Source of the DNA: Jiangella muralis
Lineage (GTDB): Bacteria; Actinomycetota; Actinomycetes; Jiangellales; Jiangellaceae
DNA length: 41,955 bases
Direction: 5' to 3'
NCBI RefSeq assembly: GCF_001270745.1
Contig: NZ_LFXL01000054.1
Location: 1-41,955 of the forward strand
Shown one piece after another: positions 16,277 through 22,701 of this stretch. The translations under genes were made by a program, and so were the position numbers. The notes beneath the pieces are model-generated. The model searched no databases. It saw only the letters and a program-made list of their open reading frames with translations, and had not been told where the DNA came from. Every line of letters begins with the position of its first letter. Positions within the stretch are counted from its first letter, which is position 1.

Positions 16277-16828
16277 GTGGGGGTCAGCATCGACGTTCTG
16301 TTCGTGTGCACAGCCGGCCGCTGCCGGTCGCCCATCGCCGCCGCCATGCTCGACGCGTACGCGCCGCGGGCCGGGTCGCCGCTGGCCGGCCGGGCCGGCG
16401 CGCTGGTGGGCGCGCACGGCTCGGTGCCACCGGTCGGCATCACGGCCATGCGCGAGCGCGGGCTGGAGCTCGGCGGACACCGCAGCCTCCCGGTGACGCC
16501 CGCCGCCGTCGCGTCGGCGGCCCTCGTGCTGGGCATGGAACGCGAGCACGTCCGCGCCGTCGTCGACGCGAACCCGGACGCCTGGGCGAAGACGTTCACG
16601 CTGAAGGACTTCGTCCGCCGGGTCGAGAAGGCCGCCGTCCGCGGCCGGCACCAGCGCTTCGCCGACTGGCTGCAGCACGTCGGCGAGGGCCGCACCCGCG
16701 ACGACATCGCCGGCGACGACCCCGACGACGACCTCGTCGACCCCTACGGCCAGCGCGCCTCCGTCTGGCGTGAGGTGATCGACGACCTCGACGACCTCGT
16801 CCGGCGGCTCATCCCGAACGTGACGTGA
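16277..16828 (+). CDS. Low-molecular-weight protein tyrosine phosphatase family protein
   Basis: A 183-residue cytoplasmic phosphatase. The P-loop is C11-TAGRC-R17-S18 (C-x5-R-S) right after the first strand SIDVLFV. The general acid is Asp155 in the DPYGQ motif. The middle (ITAMRERGLELGGHRSLPVT) is the usual substrate region. It probably removes phosphate from tyrosine, or arginine in some relatives. Such enzymes often oppose the tyrosine kinases of polysaccharide export, and an exopolysaccharide locus lies downstream, but no tyrosine kinase is in this window. The start is GTG at 16277 with a weak ribosome site. Its last six codons and stop are repeated 241 bp downstream. Confidence 0.88.
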   Translation: MGVSIDVLFVCTAGRCRSPIAAAMLDAYAPRAGSPLAGRAGALVGAHGSVPPVGITAMRERGLELGGHRSLPVTPAAVASAALVLGMEREHVRAVVDANPDAWAKTFTLKDFVRRVEKAAVRGRHQRFADWLQHVGEGRTRDDIAGDDPDDDLVDPYGQRASVWREVIDDLDDLVRRLIPNVT

Positions 16829-17014
16829 GCTCGGGGGTGCCTCCCGGGTGGCGCTACTCCCACTGGTCGGCATCAGCATCGGCCTGCGGGAGTGACGGCT
16901 GCCGGCCGGGTCGTGGTGTAGGCGTGGGTGACCTGAACGCCAACAGTTGGCACGCTGGTCACCCACGCCGCCACAACCACTGGCCCCACGCCGTCACCGC
17001 CGCCGGGGCGACGC
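16806..17014. repeat. Tandem duplication, copy 1
   Basis: A 209-bp unit starting in the last codons of the phosphatase gene. Copy 2 (17047-17233) has two substitutions, one extra G and a 23-bp deletion between two short CCACGCC repeats. The two copies are separated by 32 bp of unique sequence. The duplication is recent by its high identity. Copy 1 holds a 12-bp-arm hairpin at 16922-16968. Confidence 0.9.
16922..16968 (+). terminator. Hairpin with nested stem, probable terminator (copy 1)
   Basis: GCGTGGGTGACC (16922-16933) pairs perfectly with GGTCACCCACGC (16957-16968). A second stem, GCCAA (16939-16943) and TTGGC (16947-16951), sits in the loop. It lies about 95 bp after the phosphatase stop and may end its transcript. 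Copy 2 is the same structure. Confidence 0.55.
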
Positions 17015-17046
17015 GCAGTAGGCCACGACCCCGGGAGAAACCCTCT

Positions 17047-17233
17047 GGCTCATCCCGAACGTGACGTGAGCTCGGGGGGTGCCTCCCGGGTGGCGCTACC
17101 CCCACTGGTCGGCATCAGCATCGGCCTGCGGGAGTGACGGCTGCCGGCCGGGTCGTGGTGTAGGCGTGGGTGACCTGAGCGCCAACAGTTGGCACGCTGG
17201 TCACCCACGCCGTCACCGCCGCCGGGGCGACGC
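17047..17233. repeat. Tandem duplication, copy 2
   Basis: The second copy, 187 bp, carries a duplicate of the last six codons and stop of the phosphatase gene without the rest of the gene. It ends 3 bp before the stop codon of the convergent small secreted protein gene, so that gene's terminator region is now the duplicated hairpin. Confidence 0.9.
17164..17210. terminator. Hairpin with nested stem, probable bidirectional terminator (copy 2)
   Basis: The same 12-bp arms and inner 5-bp stem as at 16922-16968, here 27 bp downstream of the stop of the minus-strand secreted-protein gene. It could serve both converging transcripts. Confidence 0.5.
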
Positions 17234-17236
17234 CCC

Positions 17237-17512
17237 CTAACAGGTGTCGCCGGTGGCGAAGACGTCCCAGATGGTCGCGCTGGGGCCGATGTACTGGCTC
17301 TCGCCAGCCGGCACGCAGTCGTAATTGAACAGCGACGGTGGCATCACGACGTGCCAGCGGACCTCCTGCCCGGCGTCGGTGCAGTTCGCCCAGTAGCGGT
17401 TGCCGTTGACCGTGTAGCTGCCGCAGATCTCGTCGGCCGAGGCGGCCGGCGCGACGCCCACCGTCAGGACGACCGCGGCGAGCCCCGTGGCCACCGCACC
17501 CATGCGGGTCAT
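17237..17512 (-). CDS. Small secreted four-cysteine protein, DUF6355-like (second of pair)
   Basis: A 91-residue exported protein: signal peptide MTRMGAVATGLAAVVLTVGVAPAASA cut after ASA, then a 65-residue mature chain with cysteines in CGSYTVNGNRYWANC, NYDC and the final GDTC. The layout is the same as in the neighbouring 103-residue protein (CGFYEVGG and NHC) and resembles the DUF6355 family of actinobacterial secreted proteins, loosely labelled natural-product proteins in databases. Two disulfides are likely. The ATG at 17512 overlaps the upstream stop by 4 bp (ATGA). A GTG at 17527 with GAGGGGGA upstream is also possible. Function unknown. Confidence 0.75.
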   Translation of the reverse strand: MTRMGAVATGLAAVVLTVGVAPAASADEICGSYTVNGNRYWANCTDAGQEVRWHVVMPPSLFNYDCVPAGESQYIGPSATIWDVFATGDTC

Positions 17513-17820
17513 TCCGGATCCGAACACCGTTCCCCCTCGGAGTAGGCATCGATGACGGCGGCATTGAAGATCTCATTCAGATCGTGCACGCCGGGCGCCA
17601 GGCAGGCCGTGTATTGGTTGTACATGCCGTACCCGACCATCGTCACCAGAACGGGATGGTCGCCACAGTGGTTGTACATGTCGTCGTGGAAGATGCCGCC
17701 GACCTCGTAGAAGCCGCACGGCGGCGGCACAGCCTGCGCCGACGCCGCCACGCCACCGGCGAGCAGGCCTCCGGCGAATACTGCCGCGGTAGCGGTAAAC
17801 GCTACCTTGCCCCATTTCAT
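17509..17820 (-). CDS. Small secreted four-cysteine protein, DUF6355-like (first of pair)
   Basis: A 103-residue exported protein. The signal peptide has a Lys-containing start and a hydrophobic core (VAFTATAAVFAGGLLAGGVAA) ending at AQA. The mature part begins VPPPCGFYEVGG, has a second cysteine in YNHCGDH, a third in YTACLAPGVHDL and the last in GERC. This spacing is the DUF6355-like pattern. GGGAGGT lies 7 nt before the ATG. It is translationally coupled to its paralogue downstream. The pair shares strand with the glycosyltransferase gene 88 bp upstream but may have its own promoter. The role is unknown, and a secreted ligand, toxin or envelope factor is possible. Confidence 0.75.
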   Translation of the reverse strand: MKWGKVAFTATAAVFAGGLLAGGVAASAQAVPPPCGFYEVGGIFHDDMYNHCGDHPVLVTMVGYGMYNQYTACLAPGVHDLNEIFNAAVIDAYSEGERCSDPE

Positions 17821-17908
17821 GCCAATACCTCCCGCAGGTATTCGGAATTCTTTCCGACGAATACCCGCTGAGGAAGTCGATAAACCGTCCGGGCGATTCT
17901 CTCCGCCG

Positions 17909-18733
17909 TCAGGCGCGGCTGCTCTCGTCGCGCAGCCAGGTGCCGTCCGCCCGGCGCGCTCGCAGCCGCGACAGCACCGCGGTGCCGAGGAACAGCAGCA
18001 CCTTGGGCGCCAGCCGCGGGTCCGCGGTGACGAGGCGGCGCAGGTCGCGCCAGCCGGTGCGCGGCTGTGCCCGGGCGGCGGCCGGACGGTCGCCCGCGAC
18101 CAGCCGGGCGTTGCCACTCATCGCCCGGACGCGGCGGCGCAGCAGATCCGCGTAGGTGCGCGGCGGGCGGATCTCGACGACGGCGTCGGCGACGATCGCC
18201 CGTTCGGCCGGCCCGAACGCCGTCGCGACGGCGAGGTCGTCGGCCATGACGTCGTCCCAGGCGCCGAGCCGGGCGTGGCCCCGCTCGGACAGCGCGATGA
18301 CGCCGCGTCCGTACAACTCGTCGCCGACGTGCGGCAGCCGCTCCCACACGTCGTAGTACCAGCGCACCGGCCAGCCCACACCGTCCATCGGCAGCAGCCG
18401 CCGCGGGCCGGCCGCGAGCACGCCGCCGGTCAGCGCCGCGCACAGCGCCCGGAGCTGCTCCGCCGGCAGGACGACGTCGGCGTCCAGGTAGACGCGCGGG
18501 AAGCCGGCCGCCGCGTCGTCGCCGAGCCGCAGCGCGTTGCTCTTCGACGCCACCTCGGTCTCGATCACGCGCACCTCGGCGAACCCGCGGGCGACCGCCG
18601 CGGTGGTGTCGGTACAGCCGTTGGCCACCACCACGACGTCGAACTCGCCGGGCGCGGCGCCGGCGAGCAGCGCCGACAGCGTCCGGCCCAGCACCCGCTC
18701 CTCGTTGTGGGCGGGCACGACGATGCTGGTCAC
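17909..18733 (-). CDS. Family 2 glycosyltransferase
   Basis: A 274-residue GT-A fold glycosyltransferase that uses a nucleotide sugar. It has the N-terminal IVVPAHNEERVLGRTL nucleotide-binding motif, ANGCTDTTAAVA as the second strand, and LDADV as the metal-binding DxD equivalent (PRVYLDADVVL). The C-terminal region after residue 200 (YADLLRRRVRAMSGNARLV) is the usual acceptor-side amphipathic part, and no clear multi-pass membrane segment is present. GTG at 18733 starts it and overlaps the kinase-like gene's stop by 4 bp. It is last in the operon PqqD-like, HprK-like, glycosyltransferase. The sugar donor is unknown. Confidence 0.85.
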   Translation of the reverse strand: MTSIVVPAHNEERVLGRTLSALLAGAAPGEFDVVVVANGCTDTTAAVARGFAEVRVIETEVASKSNALRLGDDAAAGFPRVYLDADVVLPAEQLRALCAALTGGVLAAGPRRLLPMDGVGWPVRWYYDVWERLPHVGDELYGRGVIALSERGHARLGAWDDVMADDLAVATAFGPAERAIVADAVVEIRPPRTYADLLRRRVRAMSGNARLVAGDRPAAARAQPRTGWRDLRRLVTADPRLAPKVLLFLGTAVLSRLRARRADGTWLRDESSRA

Positions 18734-19389
18734 GAGCGCGAGTATGGCAGCCCGGCGACGGCGGCAGCGGCGGACTCCACGTCGGCGGCGTCCAGCCACC
18801 AACCCTGGACCCGACCGGCCAGCGCCGCGACGGCCGTCCACGCCGCCGCTCCGTGCCGGTAGTGGTTGAACGACGACGACAGCAGCAGTGTCAGCAGATC
18901 GCCCGCGGCCATCGGGCCGAGGGTCGTCGCCGCGGCGCCGCGGCGCACCCCCACGACGTGCGCCACCGGCAGCGCCGCCTCGATCGTCGTCCCGCCGAGC
19001 TCAGCGCACGACACCGCCGCCTTGCCCTCGCCGGAGTCCCGCACCGGCAGCCCGAGCGCCTCCTGCGCCCAGGGCGTCAGCATGATCGGCCGCGGCCAGC
19101 CGCGCACGGCGCCGGTGCCGAGGTCCAGCGCGATCATCTCGTCGGTCAGGTAGCCGAAGCCGCGCCGGACGCAGGCCGCCACCGTCGTGCTCTTTCCGGT
19201 GCCGGACTCGCCGGGGAACAGGACGGCCACGCCGTCGCGCTCCACCGCGCCGGCGTGGAACAACAACTCGGGTGAGCGCTCGACGGCCAGCCGCGCGGCG
19301 GCCGCGTAGAGGTCCTCGACGCTGCCGTACCCCTCGGCCCGCACCTCGACGCGTACCCCGATGACGTCGAGCACCACGGGGTCGGTCAT
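18730..19389 (-). CDS. HPr kinase-like P-loop protein
   Basis: A 219-residue protein related to the C-terminal kinase domain of HPr kinase/phosphorylase but lacking its N-terminal domain. Walker A is GESGTGKST (residues 60-68), preceded by LLFHAGAVERDGVAVLFP and followed by GFGYLTDEMIALDL, the Walker-B-like segment of HprK proteins. The genome context does not include HPr or other PTS genes. Such HprK-related kinases occur beside PqqD-like proteins in actinobacterial and proteobacterial clusters (HPr-rel-A type). The target is unknown, and small-molecule or peptide phosphorylation is possible. It overlaps both neighbours by 4 bp. Confidence 0.85.
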   Translation of the reverse strand: MTDPVVLDVIGVRVEVRAEGYGSVEDLYAAAARLAVERSPELLFHAGAVERDGVAVLFPGESGTGKSTTVAACVRRGFGYLTDEMIALDLGTGAVRGWPRPIMLTPWAQEALGLPVRDSGEGKAAVSCAELGGTTIEAALPVAHVVGVRRGAAATTLGPMAAGDLLTLLLSSSFNHYRHGAAAWTAVAALAGRVQGWWLDAADVESAAAAVAGLPYSRS

Positions 19390-19667
19390 CCGTGCGGGGC
19401 GCCGTCGATGACGTGGTGGTCGGCCAGCTGCCGCAGCGCCGCGTGCACCCCGGACCGGATGGTGCCGGCGTCGGCGGCGTACATCTGGGCCAGTTCCTCG
19501 ACGATGTCGGCGACCGTGCGCCGGCCGTCGAGCAGCCGCCAGACGTCGCTCGCGGTCTCGTTCAGCACCAGGGCCGTCTGGGTGGGCTCATGGAAGAGCG
19601 TGACCGCACCGTCGACGTGGAGCTCGCGCACGGCATGGGCGCGTGAGAGGGGGCGGGCCGCCGTCAT
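19386..19667 (-). CDS. PqqD-family (RRE-like) protein
   Basis: A 93-residue PqqD-fold protein. The segment VTLFHEPTQTALVLNETASDVWRLLDGRRTVADIVEELAQMY is the family core (strand pair, then N-E-x-A-xx-vW-xLlDG), followed by the C-terminal helix LRQLADHHVIDG. PqqD-like domains bind leader peptides in RiPP pathways, but many stand-alone copies next to HprK-like kinases have no known peptide. It is first in the operon. The start at 19667 is supported by TACCCT 7 nt upstream. The frame can be read further upstream, but that stretch crosses the promoter of the divergent gene. No convincing precursor peptide is adjacent. Confidence 0.85.
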   Translation of the reverse strand: MTAARPLSRAHAVRELHVDGAVTLFHEPTQTALVLNETASDVWRLLDGRRTVADIVEELAQMYAADAGTIRSGVHAALRQLADHHVIDGAPHG

Positions 19668-19674
19668 GGACCCC

Positions 19675-19680
19675 AGGGTA
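19675..19680 (-). promoter_or_regulatory. Candidate -10 box (leaderless) of the PqqD-like gene
   Basis: TACCCT on the minus strand ends 7 nt before the ATG at 19667, the same geometry as three starts near 6.1-6.9 kb. Confidence 0.5.
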
Positions 19681-19712
19681 GCCAGCCCCGCAACCCGGCA
19701 CCCCAGCTCGGG

Positions 19713-19742
19713 GCGACAAATGGTCAGTAATGCCGTTATGAT
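19713..19742 (+). promoter_or_regulatory. Candidate promoter of the LPNTG surface protein gene
   Basis: GCGACA (19713-19718), 18 bp, then TATGAT (19737-19742), a good -10 box. GCACGCC (19743-19749) and GGCGTGC (about 19762-19768) form a hairpin in the short leader before the ATG at 19791, and may affect translation or be an operator. Confidence 0.45.
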
Positions 19743-19790
19743 GCACGCCAGCGCACGGGGGGCGTGCGCTTTTGACTCAATGGGGCCGAT

Positions 19791-20276
19791 ATGCCACACG
19801 ATGATGTCACCGGGCTCAGCCGCCGGCAGATGCTCCGCCGCGGAGTAGCGGTCGGGACGGCGGTCTGGACGGTGCCCACGATCACCGCCATCACGCTGAC
19901 GCCCGCCAACGCCGCCTCGCCCAGCGGCGAGCCGCCCACCGAGCCGCCGAAGCCTCCGACGGAGCCGCCGAAGCCGCCCACGGAACCGCCGACGGAGCCG
20001 CCGTCCAACGAGACGACGCCGCCTCCGTCCACCGAGACCACGCCGCCTCCGTCGAACGAGACGACGCCGCCCGGCAAGCCGTCGGCGACGCCTCCGCCGC
20101 CCGGCGATGAGGACGACGACACCGCTGGAGGCGGGCTGCCCAACACCGGCCCGGGCGACGTCGCCCAGGGGCTGGCGGTCGGCGGGCTGCTCACCGCGGC
20201 CGGCGCGGCCATGTACGTGGCGTCGCGGAAGGAGTCCCCCGAGCCGGGCGACGCACAGCCGGGAGCGACCGTCTGA
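19791..20276 (+). CDS. Tat-exported, proline-rich LPXTG surface protein
   Basis: A 161-residue protein. A twin-arginine signal (LSRRQMLRRG, residues 9-18, then a hydrophobic stretch to ANA) is followed by a Pro/Thr/Glu-rich stalk with PPTEPPK and TTPPPS repeats (about 45-105). Next come an acidic DEDDD, the sortase motif LPNTG (116-120), a hydrophobic helix (about 126-144) and SRK. Sortase would cut between Thr and Gly and join the protein to peptidoglycan. The tail after SRK is longer and more acidic than usual. There is no folded domain, so it may be a spacer or glycan attachment site. No sortase gene is in the window. GGGG precedes the ATG. Confidence 0.85.
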   Translation: MPHDDVTGLSRRQMLRRGVAVGTAVWTVPTITAITLTPANAASPSGEPPTEPPKPPTEPPKPPTEPPTEPPSNETTPPPSTETTPPPSNETTPPGKPSATPPPPGDEDDDTAGGGLPNTGPGDVAQGLAVGGLLTAAGAAMYVASRKESPEPGDAQPGATV

Positions 20277-20317
20277 GGGCCGGCACGCTCGACTAGAAGC
20301 CTGGGGGGGCTGCTTTC

Positions 20318-21526
20318 ATGGGGGTCTGGGGTGGAACCCGGCGGCGTACGACGCCGCGGGTACTGATCGTCGTGCAGAACATTCCGGTGCGCATCGACCG
20401 CCGGGTGCGGCACGAGTGCCATGCGCTGCTCGACGCCGGGTACGGCGTCACGGTGATCTGCCCGAAGGAGACGCCGGACGAGCCCGACGTGCATGAGCTG
20501 GACGGCATCGTGGTCCGCTCGTACCAGCCGCCGCCGGCGACGTCGGGACTGGTCAGCTACCTCGTCGAGTTCATCGTCTGCTGGCTGCGCACGGCCCGGC
20601 TGTCGCTGCGGGCCGCCCGCGCCGAGGGCTTCGACATCCTGCAGGCGTGCAATCCGCCGGACACCTACTGGCTGCTCGGCCTGCTGTGGAAGCTGCGCGG
20701 CAAGCGGTTCGTGTACGACCAGCACGACCTGTGCCCCGAGGTCTACGAGGCCCGGTTCGGCAAGCGCGGCCCGCTCTACCGGGCGCTGCTGCTGCTCGAG
20801 CGGGCCACCTACGCCACCGCCGACCGCGTCGTCAGCCCGAACCCGTCGTACCAGGAGATCGCGCTCACCCGCGGCAAGGTGCCGATCGGCCGCACCACCA
20901 TCGTCATGAGCTCGCCCGACCCGGAGCTGATGAAGCCCGGCCCGCCGCACCCCGAGCTGCGTGGCGGCCGCGAGTTCCTGGTCTGCTACATCGGCATCAT
21001 GGGGCCGCAGGACGGCGTCGACCGGCTGCTCGACGCCGCCGCCCATTACGTGCACACGCTGGGCCGGACGGACACCCGGTTCGGGCTGCTCGGCTACGGC
21101 GACAGCCTCGACGACCTGCGCGCCCAGTGCACTCGGCTGGGCCTGGACGAGTGGGTCACCTTCACCGGCCGGGTCGACCAGACCGAGTTGGGCCGCTGGC
21201 TGTCGACCGCCGACATCGGCGTGACCCCGGACCCGCCGTGCGAGTTCAACCACCGCTCCACCATGAACAAGACGCTGGAGTACATGGCGCACGTGGTGCC
21301 GGTGGTCGCCACGGACCTGCGCGAGACCATGCGCTGCGCCGGCCCGGCCGCCGACTACGTGCCCGACGGCGACCCGGTCGTCATGGCCAAGACCATCGCC
21401 GCCCTGCTGGACGACCCGCACCGGCGCGCGCAGATGGGCGCCGCCGGCCGGCAGCGGATCGAGACCGAGCTGGCCTGGGCCGACCAGGCCCGCCGCTACG
21501 TCGCCCTGATCGGGTCGTTGCGATGA
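20318..21526 (+). CDS. Family 4 glycosyltransferase
   Basis: A 402-residue GT-B fold retaining glycosyltransferase. The N-terminal domain opens with PRVLIVVQNIPVRIDRRVRHECHALLDAGYGVTVIC. The C-terminal Rossmann domain starts near residue 225 (EFLVCYIGIMGPQDGVDRLLDAA) and contains the donor-binding E-x7-E region in modified form (KTLEYMAHVVPVVATDL). It resembles WbuB/RfaB-like enzymes of exopolysaccharide loci. GGGGGG lies 9 nt before the ATG. Its stop overlaps the next gene by 4 bp. Sugar and linkage are unknown. Confidence 0.9.
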   Translation: MGVWGGTRRRTTPRVLIVVQNIPVRIDRRVRHECHALLDAGYGVTVICPKETPDEPDVHELDGIVVRSYQPPPATSGLVSYLVEFIVCWLRTARLSLRAARAEGFDILQACNPPDTYWLLGLLWKLRGKRFVYDQHDLCPEVYEARFGKRGPLYRALLLLERATYATADRVVSPNPSYQEIALTRGKVPIGRTTIVMSSPDPELMKPGPPHPELRGGREFLVCYIGIMGPQDGVDRLLDAAAHYVHTLGRTDTRFGLLGYGDSLDDLRAQCTRLGLDEWVTFTGRVDQTELGRWLSTADIGVTPDPPCEFNHRSTMNKTLEYMAHVVPVVATDLRETMRCAGPAADYVPDGDPVVMAKTIAALLDDPHRRAQMGAAGRQRIETELAWADQARRYVALIGSLR

Positions 21527-22701
21527 CCTCCTCCTGCCCCGCCTGCTCCGGGCCGGACCTGCGCACCTTCTACACCGTCGAACGGGTGCCGGCGGCGAGT
21601 TGCCTTATGCTCGACGACGAGGCGGCGGCGCGCGCCTTCCCGGCCGGCGAACTGCGCCTCGCGGTGTGCGAGACCTGCGGGTTCGTCACCAACACCGCGT
21701 TCGACCCGGCGCTGACCCGGTACGAGGACGACTACGAGGAGTCGCAGGGCTGCTCGCCGCGGTTCCGTGACTACGCGGCCGAGCTGGCCGACGGCTGGGT
21801 GCGCCGGTACGGGTTGACCGGCAAGACCGTCGTCGAGCTCGGCTGCGGCAAGGGCGACTTCCTCGCGACCCTGATCGCGTCCGGCGTGGGCGACGGCATC
21901 GGCGTCGACCCGGCGGTGCGGCCCGAGCGGGTCGATCCCGCGCTGCGGCCGCGCACGACCTGGATCCGCGGCCTGTTCCCGGACGCGCTGGAGCACATCG
22001 ACGCCGACGCGGTGGTGTGCCGGCACACGCTGGAGCACATCGCGCCGGTCGGTGCCTGGTTGCGGGCCGTACGCGACGCCATCGGCCCGCGCACGGACAC
22101 CGTCGTGCTGTTCGAGCTGCCCGACGTGCTGCGCGTCCTGCGCGAGGGCGCGTTCTGGGACGTCTACTACGAGCACTGCTCGTACTTCTCCGCCGGCTCG
22201 CTGGCCGCGCTGTTCCGTCGCAGCGGGTTCGAGCCGCTGGACGTGCGGCGCACCTACGACGACCAGTACCTCGTCATCGAGGCCCGGCCGGTGCCCGGCG
22301 GCTTGCCGCCGGCAGGCGCCATCGGCGATGACCGCGACGACGTGCTGGCCGCGGCCGGCACGTTCGTCAGCCGCATGGAGGAGGCCCGCGCGCACTGGCG
22401 CGGCCGGGTGCGCAAGGTCGCCGCGGACGGCGGCAGCGTGCTCGTGTGGGGCGCCAGTTCGAAGGCCGTCGGGTTCCTCGCCACCCTCGGCGACGACGCC
22501 CGGCACGTCGCGGCGGCGGTCGACATCAACCCGCACAAGCAGAACCGCCACCTGGCCGGCAGCGGCCACCGGGTGGTGGCGCCGGATGCGGTGCCGGACC
22601 TCGGGCCGGACCTCGTCATCGTCATGAACCCCACCTACGCCGCCGAGATCGGCCGGGACCTGGACGCCCGCGGCGTCCACACCGCCCTGGAGACGCTATG
22701 A
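21523..22701 (+). CDS. Zinc-finger SAM-dependent C-methyltransferase-like protein (first of pair)
   Basis: A 392-residue three-domain protein: an N-terminal zinc ribbon (CPAC, then CETC), a class I SAM domain (VVELGCGKGDFL, later CRHTLEHI) and a C-terminal domain (VLVWGASSKAVGFLATLG, then MNPTY) typical of sugar C-methyltransferases such as those making branched deoxysugars. It probably methylates a nucleotide-bound keto sugar. The catalytic Tyr and His of C-methyltransferases seem present in YYEHCSYFS. It overlaps the GT4 gene and its paralogue by 4 bp each, so all three are co-translated. Simple tailoring of another acceptor cannot be ruled out. Confidence 0.88.
   Translation: MTSSCPACSGPDLRTFYTVERVPAASCLMLDDEAAARAFPAGELRLAVCETCGFVTNTAFDPALTRYEDDYEESQGCSPRFRDYAAELADGWVRRYGLTGKTVVELGCGKGDFLATLIASGVGDGIGVDPAVRPERVDPALRPRTTWIRGLFPDALEHIDADAVVCRHTLEHIAPVGAWLRAVRDAIGPRTDTVVLFELPDVLRVLREGAFWDVYYEHCSYFSAGSLAALFRRSGFEPLDVRRTYDDQYLVIEARPVPGGLPPAGAIGDDRDDVLAAAGTFVSRMEEARAHWRGRVRKVAADGGSVLVWGASSKAVGFLATLGDDARHVAAAVDINPHKQNRHLAGSGHRVVAPDAVPDLGPDLVIVMNPTYAAEIGRDLDARGVHTALETL

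Noticed and set aside
8282-16968. A single repeat family joining the hairpins at 8.3 kb and 16.9 kb
   Set aside because: They share only a GGTGACC/GGTCACC core. The flanks and loops differ, so common origin is not supported.
16806-17233. attL/attR of an integrated element
   Set aside because: The repeats are adjacent (32 bp apart) and long, with no integrase or cargo between them. A tandem duplication is simpler.
19668-19799. N-terminal extension of the PqqD-like protein to 137 residues
   Set aside because: The extra residues cross the promoter region of the divergent gene and do not resemble the family. The start at 19667 has a TANNNT box at the right distance.
19720-19848. A 42-codon plus-strand ORF (MVSNAVMMHAS with three cysteines) as a RiPP precursor for the PqqD-like protein
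   Set aside because: It crosses the candidate promoter and the start of the LPNTG gene, has no ribosome site, and shows no leader-core layout.
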